Assembly: GCA_002440085.1 (NCBI GenBank)
Contig: DJRM01000049.1
Coordinates: forward strand, 478-45,721
Source: Bacteroidales bacterium UBA6360
Lineage (GTDB): Bacteria; Bacteroidota; Bacteroidia; Bacteroidales; UBA932
Direction of reading: 5' to 3'
DNA length: 45,244 nt
The translations under genes and the position numbers were made by a program. The notes below the pieces were generated by a model. It saw only the letters and a list, made by a program, of their open reading frames with translations, did not search any database and was not told the DNA's origin. Below, piece by piece: positions 16,010 through 23,120 of this stretch. Positions within the stretch are counted from its first letter, which is position 1, and every line of letters starts with the position of its first letter.

Positions 16010-17221
16010 ATGAAAAGGCTTATTACTGTTTTGGCTGTTCTTTCCCTTTCTGTGGCCGCGTTCGCTCAGGAAGACGGGAACAGGGACGCCAACGGAAAGA
16101 TTGTCCGCGGTCCTTATGAGACGAACGGTTTCTGGGACAACTGGTCAGTCGGAGTCGCTGGCGGAATTAATCTTATCGGTGACAAGGGCTTGAGGCCGGG
16201 TGTCGGCGGTAATGCTGAAATTAATGTGGCAAAGTGGCTTACACCATGCTATGCGTTCAGGATCGGCGCGCAGGGTCTTACGGCACGCGGTTCCGCAAAC
16301 AAGGAGTATCTTCCGACTTTCCACACGGAAAAGGATGGCAGGTATGTTGACAAACTGGCTTTCGGCTATGTTCACGGCGACTTCCTATGGAACATCTCCA
16401 ATGAATTCTGGGGCTACAGGGAGTCACGTGTATATAACCTTTCGCCTTACCTTCATGCAGGTCTCGTTCTCGGTGGCAACAAGAACAATGCTGAGAACAA
16501 GCTCCAGTTTGCCAAGGCTTTCGGTGCGGGTGCCGGTCTCTACAACACCTTCAAGGTGTGCAGCAGGGTTGACATCACTCTCGATATCCGCGGCATTCTC
16601 TACAACGGCAGGGTAATTTCCTTCCCGGGAGGAGTTTCGGCGGAGCTTTCGGCTGCCCTCGGTCTGAACGTAAATCTCGGCAAGACCAACTGGAGGCGTT
16701 CTGCAGGTGTCACTCCACAGCAGTGGAAGGATGCCAACGATGCCATCGCTGATGCCAACAGCGCTCTTGACAAGGCAAAGTCCGACGCCGCTGCCAAGGA
16801 CAAGGCTCTCGCCGCAAAGGATGCTGAGCTCGCGAAGGCAAAGGCTGACGCAGAGGCTGCAAGAAAGGCAGCCGCAGAGAAGAAGGCTGTTCTTACGGAC
16901 GTTTCTCCTGCAATCATGTACTTCAACATAGGCGAATCCGAGCTTCCTGTCAAGGAACGTCTCCACCTCGATTACTATGTGAAGACCGTCATCGCCAATG
17001 TCGATGAGAACAGGACAATCGTGATTACCGGAACTGCTGACAAGAACACCGGCTCTGCTTCACGCAACCGCAAGCTTGCGGAGAAGCGTGTGCAGTACGT
17101 TCAGGATCTGCTCGTGAACAAGTACAACATCGCTCCTTCACGCATTGTCGCGAAGTCTGAGGTTGTCAAGGCTAAATCTGCTGACGCGCCGCTCTCACGG
17201 TCTATTGTGATCGCCCTCTGA
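16010..17221 (+). CDS. OmpA-family outer-membrane protein
   Basis: A 403-aa secreted protein with a clear signal peptide MKRLITVLAVLSLSVAAFAQ. Residues about 40-235 look like a beta-barrel (alternating aromatic strands such as LSPYLHAGLVLGG). Residues about 240-290 are an Ala/Lys/Asp-rich coiled-coil linker. The C-terminal region (about 295-403) is OmpA-like and peptidoglycan-binding: IVITGTADKNTGSASRNRKL, then YNIAPSRI. It has a degenerate version of the usual NxxLSxxRA helix. It starts 23 bp after the GGGtGRT gene with only a T-run between, so it is either co-transcribed or has a promoter inside that gene. A hairpin terminator lies at 17356-17397, beyond the repeat element. Confidence 0.9.
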   Translation: MKRLITVLAVLSLSVAAFAQEDGNRDANGKIVRGPYETNGFWDNWSVGVAGGINLIGDKGLRPGVGGNAEINVAKWLTPCYAFRIGAQGLTARGSANKEYLPTFHTEKDGRYVDKLAFGYVHGDFLWNISNEFWGYRESRVYNLSPYLHAGLVLGGNKNNAENKLQFAKAFGAGAGLYNTFKVCSRVDITLDIRGILYNGRVISFPGGVSAELSAALGLNVNLGKTNWRRSAGVTPQQWKDANDAIADANSALDKAKSDAAAKDKALAAKDAELAKAKADAEAARKAAAEKKAVLTDVSPAIMYFNIGESELPVKERLHLDYYVKTVIANVDENRTIVITGTADKNTGSASRNRKLAEKRVQYVQDLLVNKYNIAPSRIVAKSEVVKAKSADAPLSRSIVIAL

Positions 17222-17232
17222 TACGGGACGCC

Positions 17233-17334
17233 TAAAAGGCGGTCTGCGGCGTTGGACGCTTTGTCAAAATCCTCACAACCAACAGGTTGCTGCGGTATTT
17301 GACTTCATCGTCCGCCTTGCATCCCATCCTTTTA
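17233..17334 (-). repeat. Intergenic structured repeat element, copy A
   Basis: Read on the minus strand, this approximately 102-bp element shares with copy B (30311-30418) the blocks GGATGCAAGGCG, CGCAGCAACCTG, TGGTTGTGAGGATTT, CAACG and GCAGAC. It is bounded by the 7-bp inverted pair TAAAAGG/CCTTTTA and has a central hairpin CAACC-TGTT-GGTTG flanked by GTCAAA/TTTGAC. It lies between the convergent ompA-like and HAD genes. No coding potential was recognised. Confidence 0.75.
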
Positions 17335-17355
17335 TGCATCCCCTAATACAATAAG

Positions 17356-17397
17356 AATCCCGGAATTTGACTCAGTTCAAATCCCGGGATTTTTTTG
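17356..17397 (+). terminator. Intrinsic terminator of the ompA-like gene
   Basis: A stem of AATCCCGGAATTTGA (17356-17370) with TCAAATCCCGGGATT (17377-17391), loop CTCAGT, is followed by TTTTTT. It is AT-rich enough on the other side to act weakly for the convergent HAD gene too. Confidence 0.85.
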
Positions 17398-18240
17398 CTA
17401 TTCGCTTTTTGCCAAAATCTGTAAGTGGTAGTCTGCTCGTATCTTATCTATAATCGAACACACCAGCTCGAAGGTGCGGCTGTCGCGGGTGTATCGTGCG
17501 GGCGTGATGAAATTGACGCGTCCCTGCTTCAGAAGAGTCCGCGCTGTCTTGACTTTCTTTGAAATGGCCGGATTGTAGACGCCGATAGAATGGCCGCCGA
17601 ACATTTTTACTATTTTCATGCACGGGACATCTGTCTCTCCGTCGCCGAAATAAATCATGTGCGGGAATGGAATCCTCTTCTTGTCCTCGACCTGGCTTTC
17701 GTTGACTTTCTTGTTGTCGCGTATGCTCAGGATTCCCTTGTTTATCTTGAACAGGAACTGGGTCTTCGCGGTGTAGTCGACGGCTACGCCCGGCCAGATG
17801 GCTACGCCGTCTTCATTATAAAGGTAGGAACAGGCAAATATTCGCTTGAATTCGTGGGCAATCGGTGTCCCTTCTATCATTTCGGCGAGTCCGGACGAGT
17901 TTATGTAGTGCTCCACGACGACCCCGTGCTCCTTTCCATATTCATTGACGGCTGAGAACCATTCCTTCACTCCTTCAAAAAGTTCTATCTTCTTCCCGAA
18001 ACGCCGGAAATCCTTCCGTGTCAGTCGTATCCCGAGTCTCTTCGCCTCGTCGAACATGAGTTTCATGTAGCTCAGGATATTGCTTGCGTCCTGTTCTATT
18101 GCAATGTCGTCACTTTCCGTCCAGAACTCCTTAGGGTCTTTCCCGATTGCCTGGATGAATCCGAATTCCTGCATATTTCCCGGCGACAGGGTTCCGTCGA
18201 AGTCATAAACGAGTGCAACTATAGGTTTCTTTCTCATCAT
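17398..18240 (-). CDS. HAD-superfamily phosphatase
   Basis: The start is taken at 18240 (MMRKKPIVALVYDFDGTLSP), giving 280 aa; a longer frame from 18279 would overlap the -7 box. It has all HAD motifs: motif I DFDGTLS with nucleophile D13, motif II in HYINSSGLAEM, a Lys in the TAKTQFLFKINKG region, and motif IV YFGDGETDVPC. The cap sequence (residues about 25-120) resembles phosphoserine-phosphatase-like members. The substrate is unknown. It is divergent from the acyl-CoA ligase gene with promoters overlapping in about 110 bp. It appears to be a cytosolic stand-alone enzyme. Confidence 0.88.
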   Translation of the reverse strand: MMRKKPIVALVYDFDGTLSPGNMQEFGFIQAIGKDPKEFWTESDDIAIEQDASNILSYMKLMFDEAKRLGIRLTRKDFRRFGKKIELFEGVKEWFSAVNEYGKEHGVVVEHYINSSGLAEMIEGTPIAHEFKRIFACSYLYNEDGVAIWPGVAVDYTAKTQFLFKINKGILSIRDNKKVNESQVEDKKRIPFPHMIYFGDGETDVPCMKIVKMFGGHSIGVYNPAISKKVKTARTLLKQGRVNFITPARYTRDSRTFELVCSIIDKIRADYHLQILAKSE

Positions 18241-18278
18241 ATCCAAATTTTTACCACATAAAATGGGACATTTCGCCA

Positions 18279-18325
18279 CAAATATAGAAAAAATAAGCGT
18301 CAGGCAAGTCTTTTCATTAAATTTG
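18279..18325. promoter_or_regulatory. Divergent promoters of the HAD phosphatase (-) and the acyl-CoA ligase (+)
   Basis: Minus: TTG (18307-18305), 18 bp, TATATTTG (18286-18279), a good match to -33/-7. Plus: TAAATTTG (18318-18325), a full -7 match, 25 bp before the ATG at 18351, with no clear -33. The -33 of the minus promoter lies just upstream of the plus -7 box, so the two polymerases probably compete. Confidence 0.55.
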
Positions 18326-18350
18326 CATCCGTTAATTGATTTTTGACGAT

Positions 18351-20009
18351 ATGATTGACAGACCGATGAAACATTATTTCACGAGACTGACAGAAGCAAT
18401 CCGTGAAAATTGGGAGTCTCCGGCGCTCTGCAACTACGGAGGGGACGAATTTACTTTCGGACAGGTCGCGACTCTCATCGCAAAGTTCCATATATGCTTT
18501 GAGGAAGGCGGCGTGAAGAAGGGCGACAAGATTGCGCTCTGCGCGAAAAACTCCGCCAAGTGGGGAATATCTTTCCTCGCGATCAATACATACGAGGCAG
18601 TCGTTGTCCCGATTCTTGCGGACTTTACACCGGACAGCGTGAACTCGCTCGTGGATCATTCGGAGAGCGTGATTCTTTTCACGAACACTGACCTGTGGAA
18701 GAAGCTTGATCTGAAGGCTATGCCGAGAGTGCACACCGTCATTTCGGTAGATGACTTTTCTCTTCTCTACACTTCAGATGAAAGGGTCCGTGCCGCAATG
18801 GCAAACCTCCAGGCCGCGTTCGAGAAGAAATATCCGCTCGGTTTCACACGAGAAAACGTCAATTATCCGACAGATAATGACAAGGAACTCGCGATAATCA
18901 ACTACACTTCCGGAACTACAAGCGCACCGAAGGGGGTCATGCTCCGATATGAGTGCCTCAGTGCGAATGTCGAGTTCGGGCAGGAGCACATCCCGTCCCA
19001 TCCGGGTGACAAGATTGTCTCCATGCTTCCTATGGCGCACATGTACGGGATGATGTTCGAACTCATCTACCCGCTCTGCGGAGGGTCGACCATCTACTAT
19101 CTCGGCAAGACTCCGACTCCGGCCTTGCTGCTCGGGGCGATGAAGGATGTGCATCCGTATCTCGTCGTCACGGTTCCGCTCGTCATGGAGAAGATCTTCA
19201 AATCGGCGGTTCTTCCGGTTGTCAGCAAGCCGGCCGTAAAGTTCGCGCTTAAGGTTCCCGGGCTGAATTCAATCATCTGCAAGAAGATCCGAGAGAAGCT
19301 TCTCGACGCTTTCGGAGGCAAGGTTCAGATGTTCATCATGGGCGGTGCAGCGCTGAATCCTGAAGTCGAGCAGTGGTTCCGCAAGATAGGTCTTCCGTTT
19401 ACAATCGGATATGGAATGACGGAGGCCGCTCCTCTTCTCGCATACGAGAACTGCAAGAAGTTCGCGCTCCGCTCGTGCGGAAAGGCAGTCGACCGGGCTG
19501 AGGTCCGCATAGACTCCGAAGATCCGCAGCATGTCGTGGGACAGATTCAGGCACGCGGGACGAGCATAATGAGCGGCTACTACAAGAACGAGGAGGCGAC
19601 GAAGGCTGCATTCACGGAGGACGGATGGCTCAACACCGGTGACCTCGGAGTGATAGACGCCGATGGAAACATATTCATACGCGGGCGCAGCAAGAACATG
19701 ATTCTTTCCTCAAACGGGCAGAATATCTATCCGGAGGAAATCGAAGCCGCGGTGAATAATCAGCCGTATGTTGTTGAATCTGTAGTCGTTGATCGTGCTT
19801 CGAAGCTTGTTGCGCTTGTCTATCTTGACCAGAAGAAGATTGAGGCCGACGGGCTTGACGGAGAAGCTGTTTCCGAGAAGATGCATGACATGCAGAGTCT
19901 TCTTAACAAGTCTCTTCCGCTGTATAGCCAGATCTCAAAGGTAGAGATTGTTGACGCTCCGTTTGAGAAAACTCCTAAAATGAGTATCAAGAGATTCCTT
20001 TACAAGTAA
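18351..20009 (+). CDS. AMP-dependent long-chain acyl-CoA ligase
   Basis: ATP-dependent activation of a fatty or other carboxylic acid through an acyl-adenylate to acyl-CoA. The start at 18351 (MIDRPMKHYFTRLTEAIREN) gives 552 aa. The adenylate-forming signature TSGTTSAPKG lies at about residues 186-195, GYGMTEAAP further on, TGDLGVIDADGNIFIRGR follows, and SSNGQNIYPEEIEA marks the C-terminal domain hinge with the later catalytic Lys in KTPKMSIKRFLYK. The length is shorter than the 600-aa FadD15 type. It is a single gene with its own -7 box and a hairpin terminator, probably for recycling exogenous fatty acids. Chain-length preference cannot be read. Confidence 0.92.
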   Translation: MIDRPMKHYFTRLTEAIRENWESPALCNYGGDEFTFGQVATLIAKFHICFEEGGVKKGDKIALCAKNSAKWGISFLAINTYEAVVVPILADFTPDSVNSLVDHSESVILFTNTDLWKKLDLKAMPRVHTVISVDDFSLLYTSDERVRAAMANLQAAFEKKYPLGFTRENVNYPTDNDKELAIINYTSGTTSAPKGVMLRYECLSANVEFGQEHIPSHPGDKIVSMLPMAHMYGMMFELIYPLCGGSTIYYLGKTPTPALLLGAMKDVHPYLVVTVPLVMEKIFKSAVLPVVSKPAVKFALKVPGLNSIICKKIREKLLDAFGGKVQMFIMGGAALNPEVEQWFRKIGLPFTIGYGMTEAAPLLAYENCKKFALRSCGKAVDRAEVRIDSEDPQHVVGQIQARGTSIMSGYYKNEEATKAAFTEDGWLNTGDLGVIDADGNIFIRGRSKNMILSSNGQNIYPEEIEAAVNNQPYVVESVVVDRASKLVALVYLDQKKIEADGLDGEAVSEKMHDMQSLLNKSLPLYSQISKVEIVDAPFEKTPKMSIKRFLYK

Positions 20010-20059
20010 TCTCTCTGCATACATACTTACATACATACAACGCTTATTTTTTAAGGAAT

Positions 20060-20092
20060 CCGGGCTTGGTTGTGAAATCGGGCCCGGTTTTT
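20060..20092 (+). terminator. Intrinsic terminator of the acyl-CoA ligase gene
   Basis: CCGGGC (20060-20065) pairs with GCCCGG (20082-20087) and is followed by TTTTT. Confidence 0.8.
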
Positions 20093-20112
20093 CGTTGTAC
20101 TGACAGACGACT

Positions 20113-20153
20113 GACAAAATGTCGGTCTCATTTTGTTGGTATCGCTTTTGAGA
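20113..20153 (+). promoter_or_regulatory. Heat-shock-type control region of htpG: palindrome plus sigma-54-like promoter
   Basis: GACAAAATGTC (20113-20123) is identical to the site upstream of dnaK at 44926-44936. It also starts an 8-bp inverted repeat ACAAAATG-N7-CATTTTGT. Thirteen bp later comes TGGTAT-N5-TTTTGA (20137 on), similar to the sigma-54 -24/-12 pattern GG-N10-G. No TAnnTTTG box is present before htpG, unlike most other genes here. Confidence 0.5.
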
Positions 20154-20195
20154 CATTCCGCCATCATATTGTGTAAAATATAAAAACTAAATATT

Positions 20196-22064
20196 ATGGC
20201 AAACGGAAAAATAGGTGTGACGACGGAAAACATATTTCCGGTAATCAAGAAGTTCCTTTATTCGGATCACGAGATATTCCTGCGTGAATTAGTCGCCAAT
20301 GCTGTCGACGCCACTCAGAAGATGAAGGCGCTTGCGGCTTCCGGCGAGTATAAGGCCGAGCTAGGGGAACTGAAGGTGCGCGTCGAACTGGACGAGACAG
20401 CGAAGACGCTTAAGATTGTGGACAGTGGCATAGGAATGACCTCGGAGGAGGTTGACAAGTACATCAACCAGATTGCGTTTTCTTCCGCAGGCGAGTTTCT
20501 TGAAAAGTATAAGGATCAGATTGGCAACATCATCGGCCATTTCGGCCTCGGTTTTTATTCGGCATTCATGGTCGCAGACAAGGTGACGATTGAGACCTTG
20601 AGCTGGAAGGAGGGGGCGAAGGCCGTGAAGTGGACCTGCGACGGTTCTCCCGAGTACACGATGGAAGATTGTGACAAGGCGGAGCGCGGAACGACTATAA
20701 CGCTCTATATATCAGAGGACGAGGCGGAGTTTGCTACGCGCGGCAGGATTCAGTCGCTGCTTGACAAGTACTGCAAGTTCATGCCGGTTCCGGTCGTGTT
20801 CGGCAAGAAGCAGGAGTGGAAGGACGGCAAGTATGTCGATACCGACGAGGACAATGTAATCAACACGGTGGAGCCGCTCTGGACGCGCAAGCCTTCCGAG
20901 CTGACTGACGAAGACTACAACAAGTTCTATCATGCCCTCTACCCGATGGCGGACGACCCTCTCTTCCACATTCATCTGAACGTTGATTTCCCGTTCAATC
21001 TTACGGGTATACTCTATTTCCCTAAGATTAAGGACCAGATGGAGATTTCCCGCAACAAGATTCAGCTCTACTGCAACCAGATGTTCGTGACGGACTCCGT
21101 CGAGGCGATTGTGCCGGACTTCCTTACGCTTCTGCATGGTGTGATTGACTCTCCTGACATTCCTCTGAACGTTTCGAGGAGCTATCTCCAGTCGGATGCC
21201 AATGTCAAGAAGATTTCGGGCTACATCACCAAGAAGGTCGCGGATCGTCTTGAGGAGATTTTCAAAAATGAGAGGCAGTCTTTTGAGGAGAAATGGGACA
21301 ATGTGAAGATTTTCATCGAGTACGGAATGATTTCCGACGAGAAATTCTGCGAGCGTGCGCTCAAGTTCTGCCTGTTCAAGAATACGGACGGAAAGTATTT
21401 CAGCATAGACGACTACCGCAAGGCAATCGAGGCGGAGCAGACAGACAAGGACAAGAAGCTTGTCATTCTCTATGCGACTGACCCTCAGGCACAGTATTCC
21501 TACATCGAGGCTGCGAAGAACAAGGGCTACGATGTCCTGTTGCTTGACTGCCACTTGGACTCCTATTTTGTGAACATGCTGGAGACCAAGCTTGAGAATG
21601 TGAAGTTCGCACGCGTGGATTCCGACAGCGTTGACAGGCTCATTGTCAAGGAGGACAGGAAGAAGCCGGAGCTTTCCGAGGATGAGAAGAAGGCACTGGA
21701 CGAGATTTTCAAGGCAGGTCTCCCTACTGAGATGGAATGGAACATCGAGGCTGACAATCTTGGCAAGGACGCGGCTCCGGTGCTCATCACTCAGTCTGAG
21801 TTCATGAGGCGCTACCGCGAGATGTCGAAACTCGGAGGCGGTCTGAACTTCTACGGCTCGATGCCAGAGTCCTACAACCTGACGGTCAATCTTGAGAACC
21901 CTTTGGTCGAGGAACTGCGCGGTGCGGATGCTTCTACGGATGAGGCAAAGGCTGCACGGGAGGAGAAGGCACGTCAGATTACTGACTTGGCACTATTGGC
22001 CAACGGCCTGCTGAAGGGCAAGGGATTGGCGGACTTCATCGCAAGAAGTTACAAGTTATTGTAG
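20196..22064 (+). CDS. htpG: Molecular chaperone HtpG (Hsp90)
   Basis: ATP-dependent cytosolic chaperone. The 622-aa protein opens with GKIGVTTENIFPVIKKF and the ATPase block YSDHEIFLRELVANAVDATQ (Bacteroidetes wording). It then has the nucleotide-site DSGIGM and GHFGLGFYSAFMV, the middle-domain GVIDSPDIPLNVSRSYLQ, and a C-terminal dimerisation part ending in FIARSYKLL. It is close to E. coli HtpG in size (624 aa) but shorter than the about 680 aa of Bacteroides HtpG. It lies alone between two hairpin terminators and is preceded by a palindrome shared with dnaK, which fits joint stress control. Confidence 0.97.
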   Translation: MANGKIGVTTENIFPVIKKFLYSDHEIFLRELVANAVDATQKMKALAASGEYKAELGELKVRVELDETAKTLKIVDSGIGMTSEEVDKYINQIAFSSAGEFLEKYKDQIGNIIGHFGLGFYSAFMVADKVTIETLSWKEGAKAVKWTCDGSPEYTMEDCDKAERGTTITLYISEDEAEFATRGRIQSLLDKYCKFMPVPVVFGKKQEWKDGKYVDTDEDNVINTVEPLWTRKPSELTDEDYNKFYHALYPMADDPLFHIHLNVDFPFNLTGILYFPKIKDQMEISRNKIQLYCNQMFVTDSVEAIVPDFLTLLHGVIDSPDIPLNVSRSYLQSDANVKKISGYITKKVADRLEEIFKNERQSFEEKWDNVKIFIEYGMISDEKFCERALKFCLFKNTDGKYFSIDDYRKAIEAEQTDKDKKLVILYATDPQAQYSYIEAAKNKGYDVLLLDCHLDSYFVNMLETKLENVKFARVDSDSVDRLIVKEDRKKPELSEDEKKALDEIFKAGLPTEMEWNIEADNLGKDAAPVLITQSEFMRRYREMSKLGGGLNFYGSMPESYNLTVNLENPLVEELRGADASTDEAKAAREEKARQITDLALLANGLLKGKGLADFIARSYKLL

Positions 22065-22110
22065 GAGTGCACCGATGAGGTGAGTTGTTGAAGCCTTGTC
22101 GTATGATTAG

Positions 22111-22145
22111 CCGGGCGGGTCTCTATGGAGGCTTGTCCGGTTTTT
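22111..22145 (+). terminator. Intrinsic terminator of htpG
   Basis: CCGGGCGGGTCT (22111-22122) pairs along 12 positions, including G-U pairs, with AGGCTTGTCCGG (22129-22140), loop CTATGG, followed by TTTTT. Confidence 0.8.
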
Positions 22146-22154
22146 GCGTTTTGG

Positions 22155-23117
22155 TCAGAACTCCCAGCCGATGCGCAGGCGGAGGTCAAGGCGGGCGGGA
22201 TTGTCCTTTATGGATGTGCGAGCGATGATGACTGGTGTTCCGTCGGGGAGTGAGGCCGGGACGGACATGTTTATGAAACTGTTGTCCGGGGAGCGCAGCC
22301 GGATGCTGTAGGAATATTGGGCCAGTCCGACGGACACGCCTGCCGACAAACGGCTTTGTCCCTTGCCGACACCGATGCTGACACCAGCTGTCAGGCTGCC
22401 GAAAAAACCATCTTTTGAAAAGCATCCGAGTTCGTCGAGTGTACCGGCAGGGAGATAGCTGAGCTGCCCGTTGCCGAAACTGCACAGGTCGTTTCGGGCT
22501 CTTTCTCTTTCCTCTGCCTTTAGTCGGTCGGACTCTTCCGGGGACAGGTTGTCACCGAACTGCTTCATGAACTCCTCGATGCGGGCGTCGACATATTCTT
22601 CCGAGTTGCTGAATCCGAGCCCGGTGTAGCGTTCGGGAAATGGTTCCGAATTGTATGACAGCTCTGAGGTACTGCGTTTGGAATGTGCAAATTGAAAGGC
22701 ATAGCCTATGGCGAGTTGGAATATTGGAGAGACCCTGCGGTCAAGAATGTCGCTCCGGAGCCTCAGGAACACGGGCATTGCAGTGGTACCGGTGACAGTG
22801 GAATTGCTTCCGCCGATGCCGGCCGCCAAGGCAATCAGGGGATCGAAGCGGTAGCCGATGAACATTCCTAATTCGTAGTCAGGCATTCCGAACAGTCTCA
22901 ATGGTTTCGCATTTCCTCCGCTGGCGTCGTGCTTCATGTCTCCGGAGCCGGCTATGTTTTCCCATCCGGTCACGACACCGGCAGAGACCTCAACACCGGC
23001 AAATGCACCTTTTCTGAACCATTCATGGGTCCTGCCTTCTTCATTCTGGGCGCGGGCCTGGAACTGCATCACCATGGCGGTAATGACGACTGCTGCAAAT
23101 AGTCTGTCCGTCTTCAT
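22155..23117 (-). CDS. Predicted outer-membrane beta-barrel protein of the fimbria-like operon
   Basis: A 320-aa protein with a signal peptide MKTDRLFAAVVITAMVMQFQ-ARAQ. The mature part alternates short hydrophobic stretches with Gly and aromatics (GVEVSAGVVTGW, LGMFIGYRFDPLIALAAGIG, IFQLAIGYAFQF, RLDLRLRIGWEF) and ends with an aromatic residue, as outer-membrane barrels do. A charged, helical insertion about residues 170-210 (SPEESDRLKAEERERARND) would be a loop or plug. No OmpA or TonB motif is seen. It starts 3 bp after the 1016-aa lipoprotein gene ends, so it is the last operon gene. I do not recognise the family; an anchor or usher-like role for the surface structure is a guess. Confidence 0.7.
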   Translation of the reverse strand: MKTDRLFAAVVITAMVMQFQARAQNEEGRTHEWFRKGAFAGVEVSAGVVTGWENIAGSGDMKHDASGGNAKPLRLFGMPDYELGMFIGYRFDPLIALAAGIGGSNSTVTGTTAMPVFLRLRSDILDRRVSPIFQLAIGYAFQFAHSKRSTSELSYNSEPFPERYTGLGFSNSEEYVDARIEEFMKQFGDNLSPEESDRLKAEERERARNDLCSFGNGQLSYLPAGTLDELGCFSKDGFFGSLTAGVSIGVGKGQSRLSAGVSVGLAQYSYSIRLRSPDNSFINMSVPASLPDGTPVIIARTSIKDNPARLDLRLRIGWEF

Positions 23118-23120
23118 GTC

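Noticed and set aside
17356..17397. Shared look of the terminators at 17356 and 30241 (both AATCCCG and CGGGATT with TCAGTTCA inside) as part of the repeat element
   Set aside because: Their order and orientation relative to the repeat differ between copies, so they are treated as separate intrinsic terminators.
18336..18350. TTG start codon for the acyl-CoA ligase
   Set aside because: The ATG at 18351 gives a better leader after the -7 box and a more usual N-terminus.
20020..20038. CATA/CATAC short tandem units after the acyl-CoA ligase gene
   Set aside because: Only about four irregular units; too short to call a repeat tract or phase-variation switch.
20712..21554. 280-codon open frame antisense to htpG
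   Set aside because: The htpG frame is conserved throughout; the antisense product is rich in Leu, Val and Arg with no domain.
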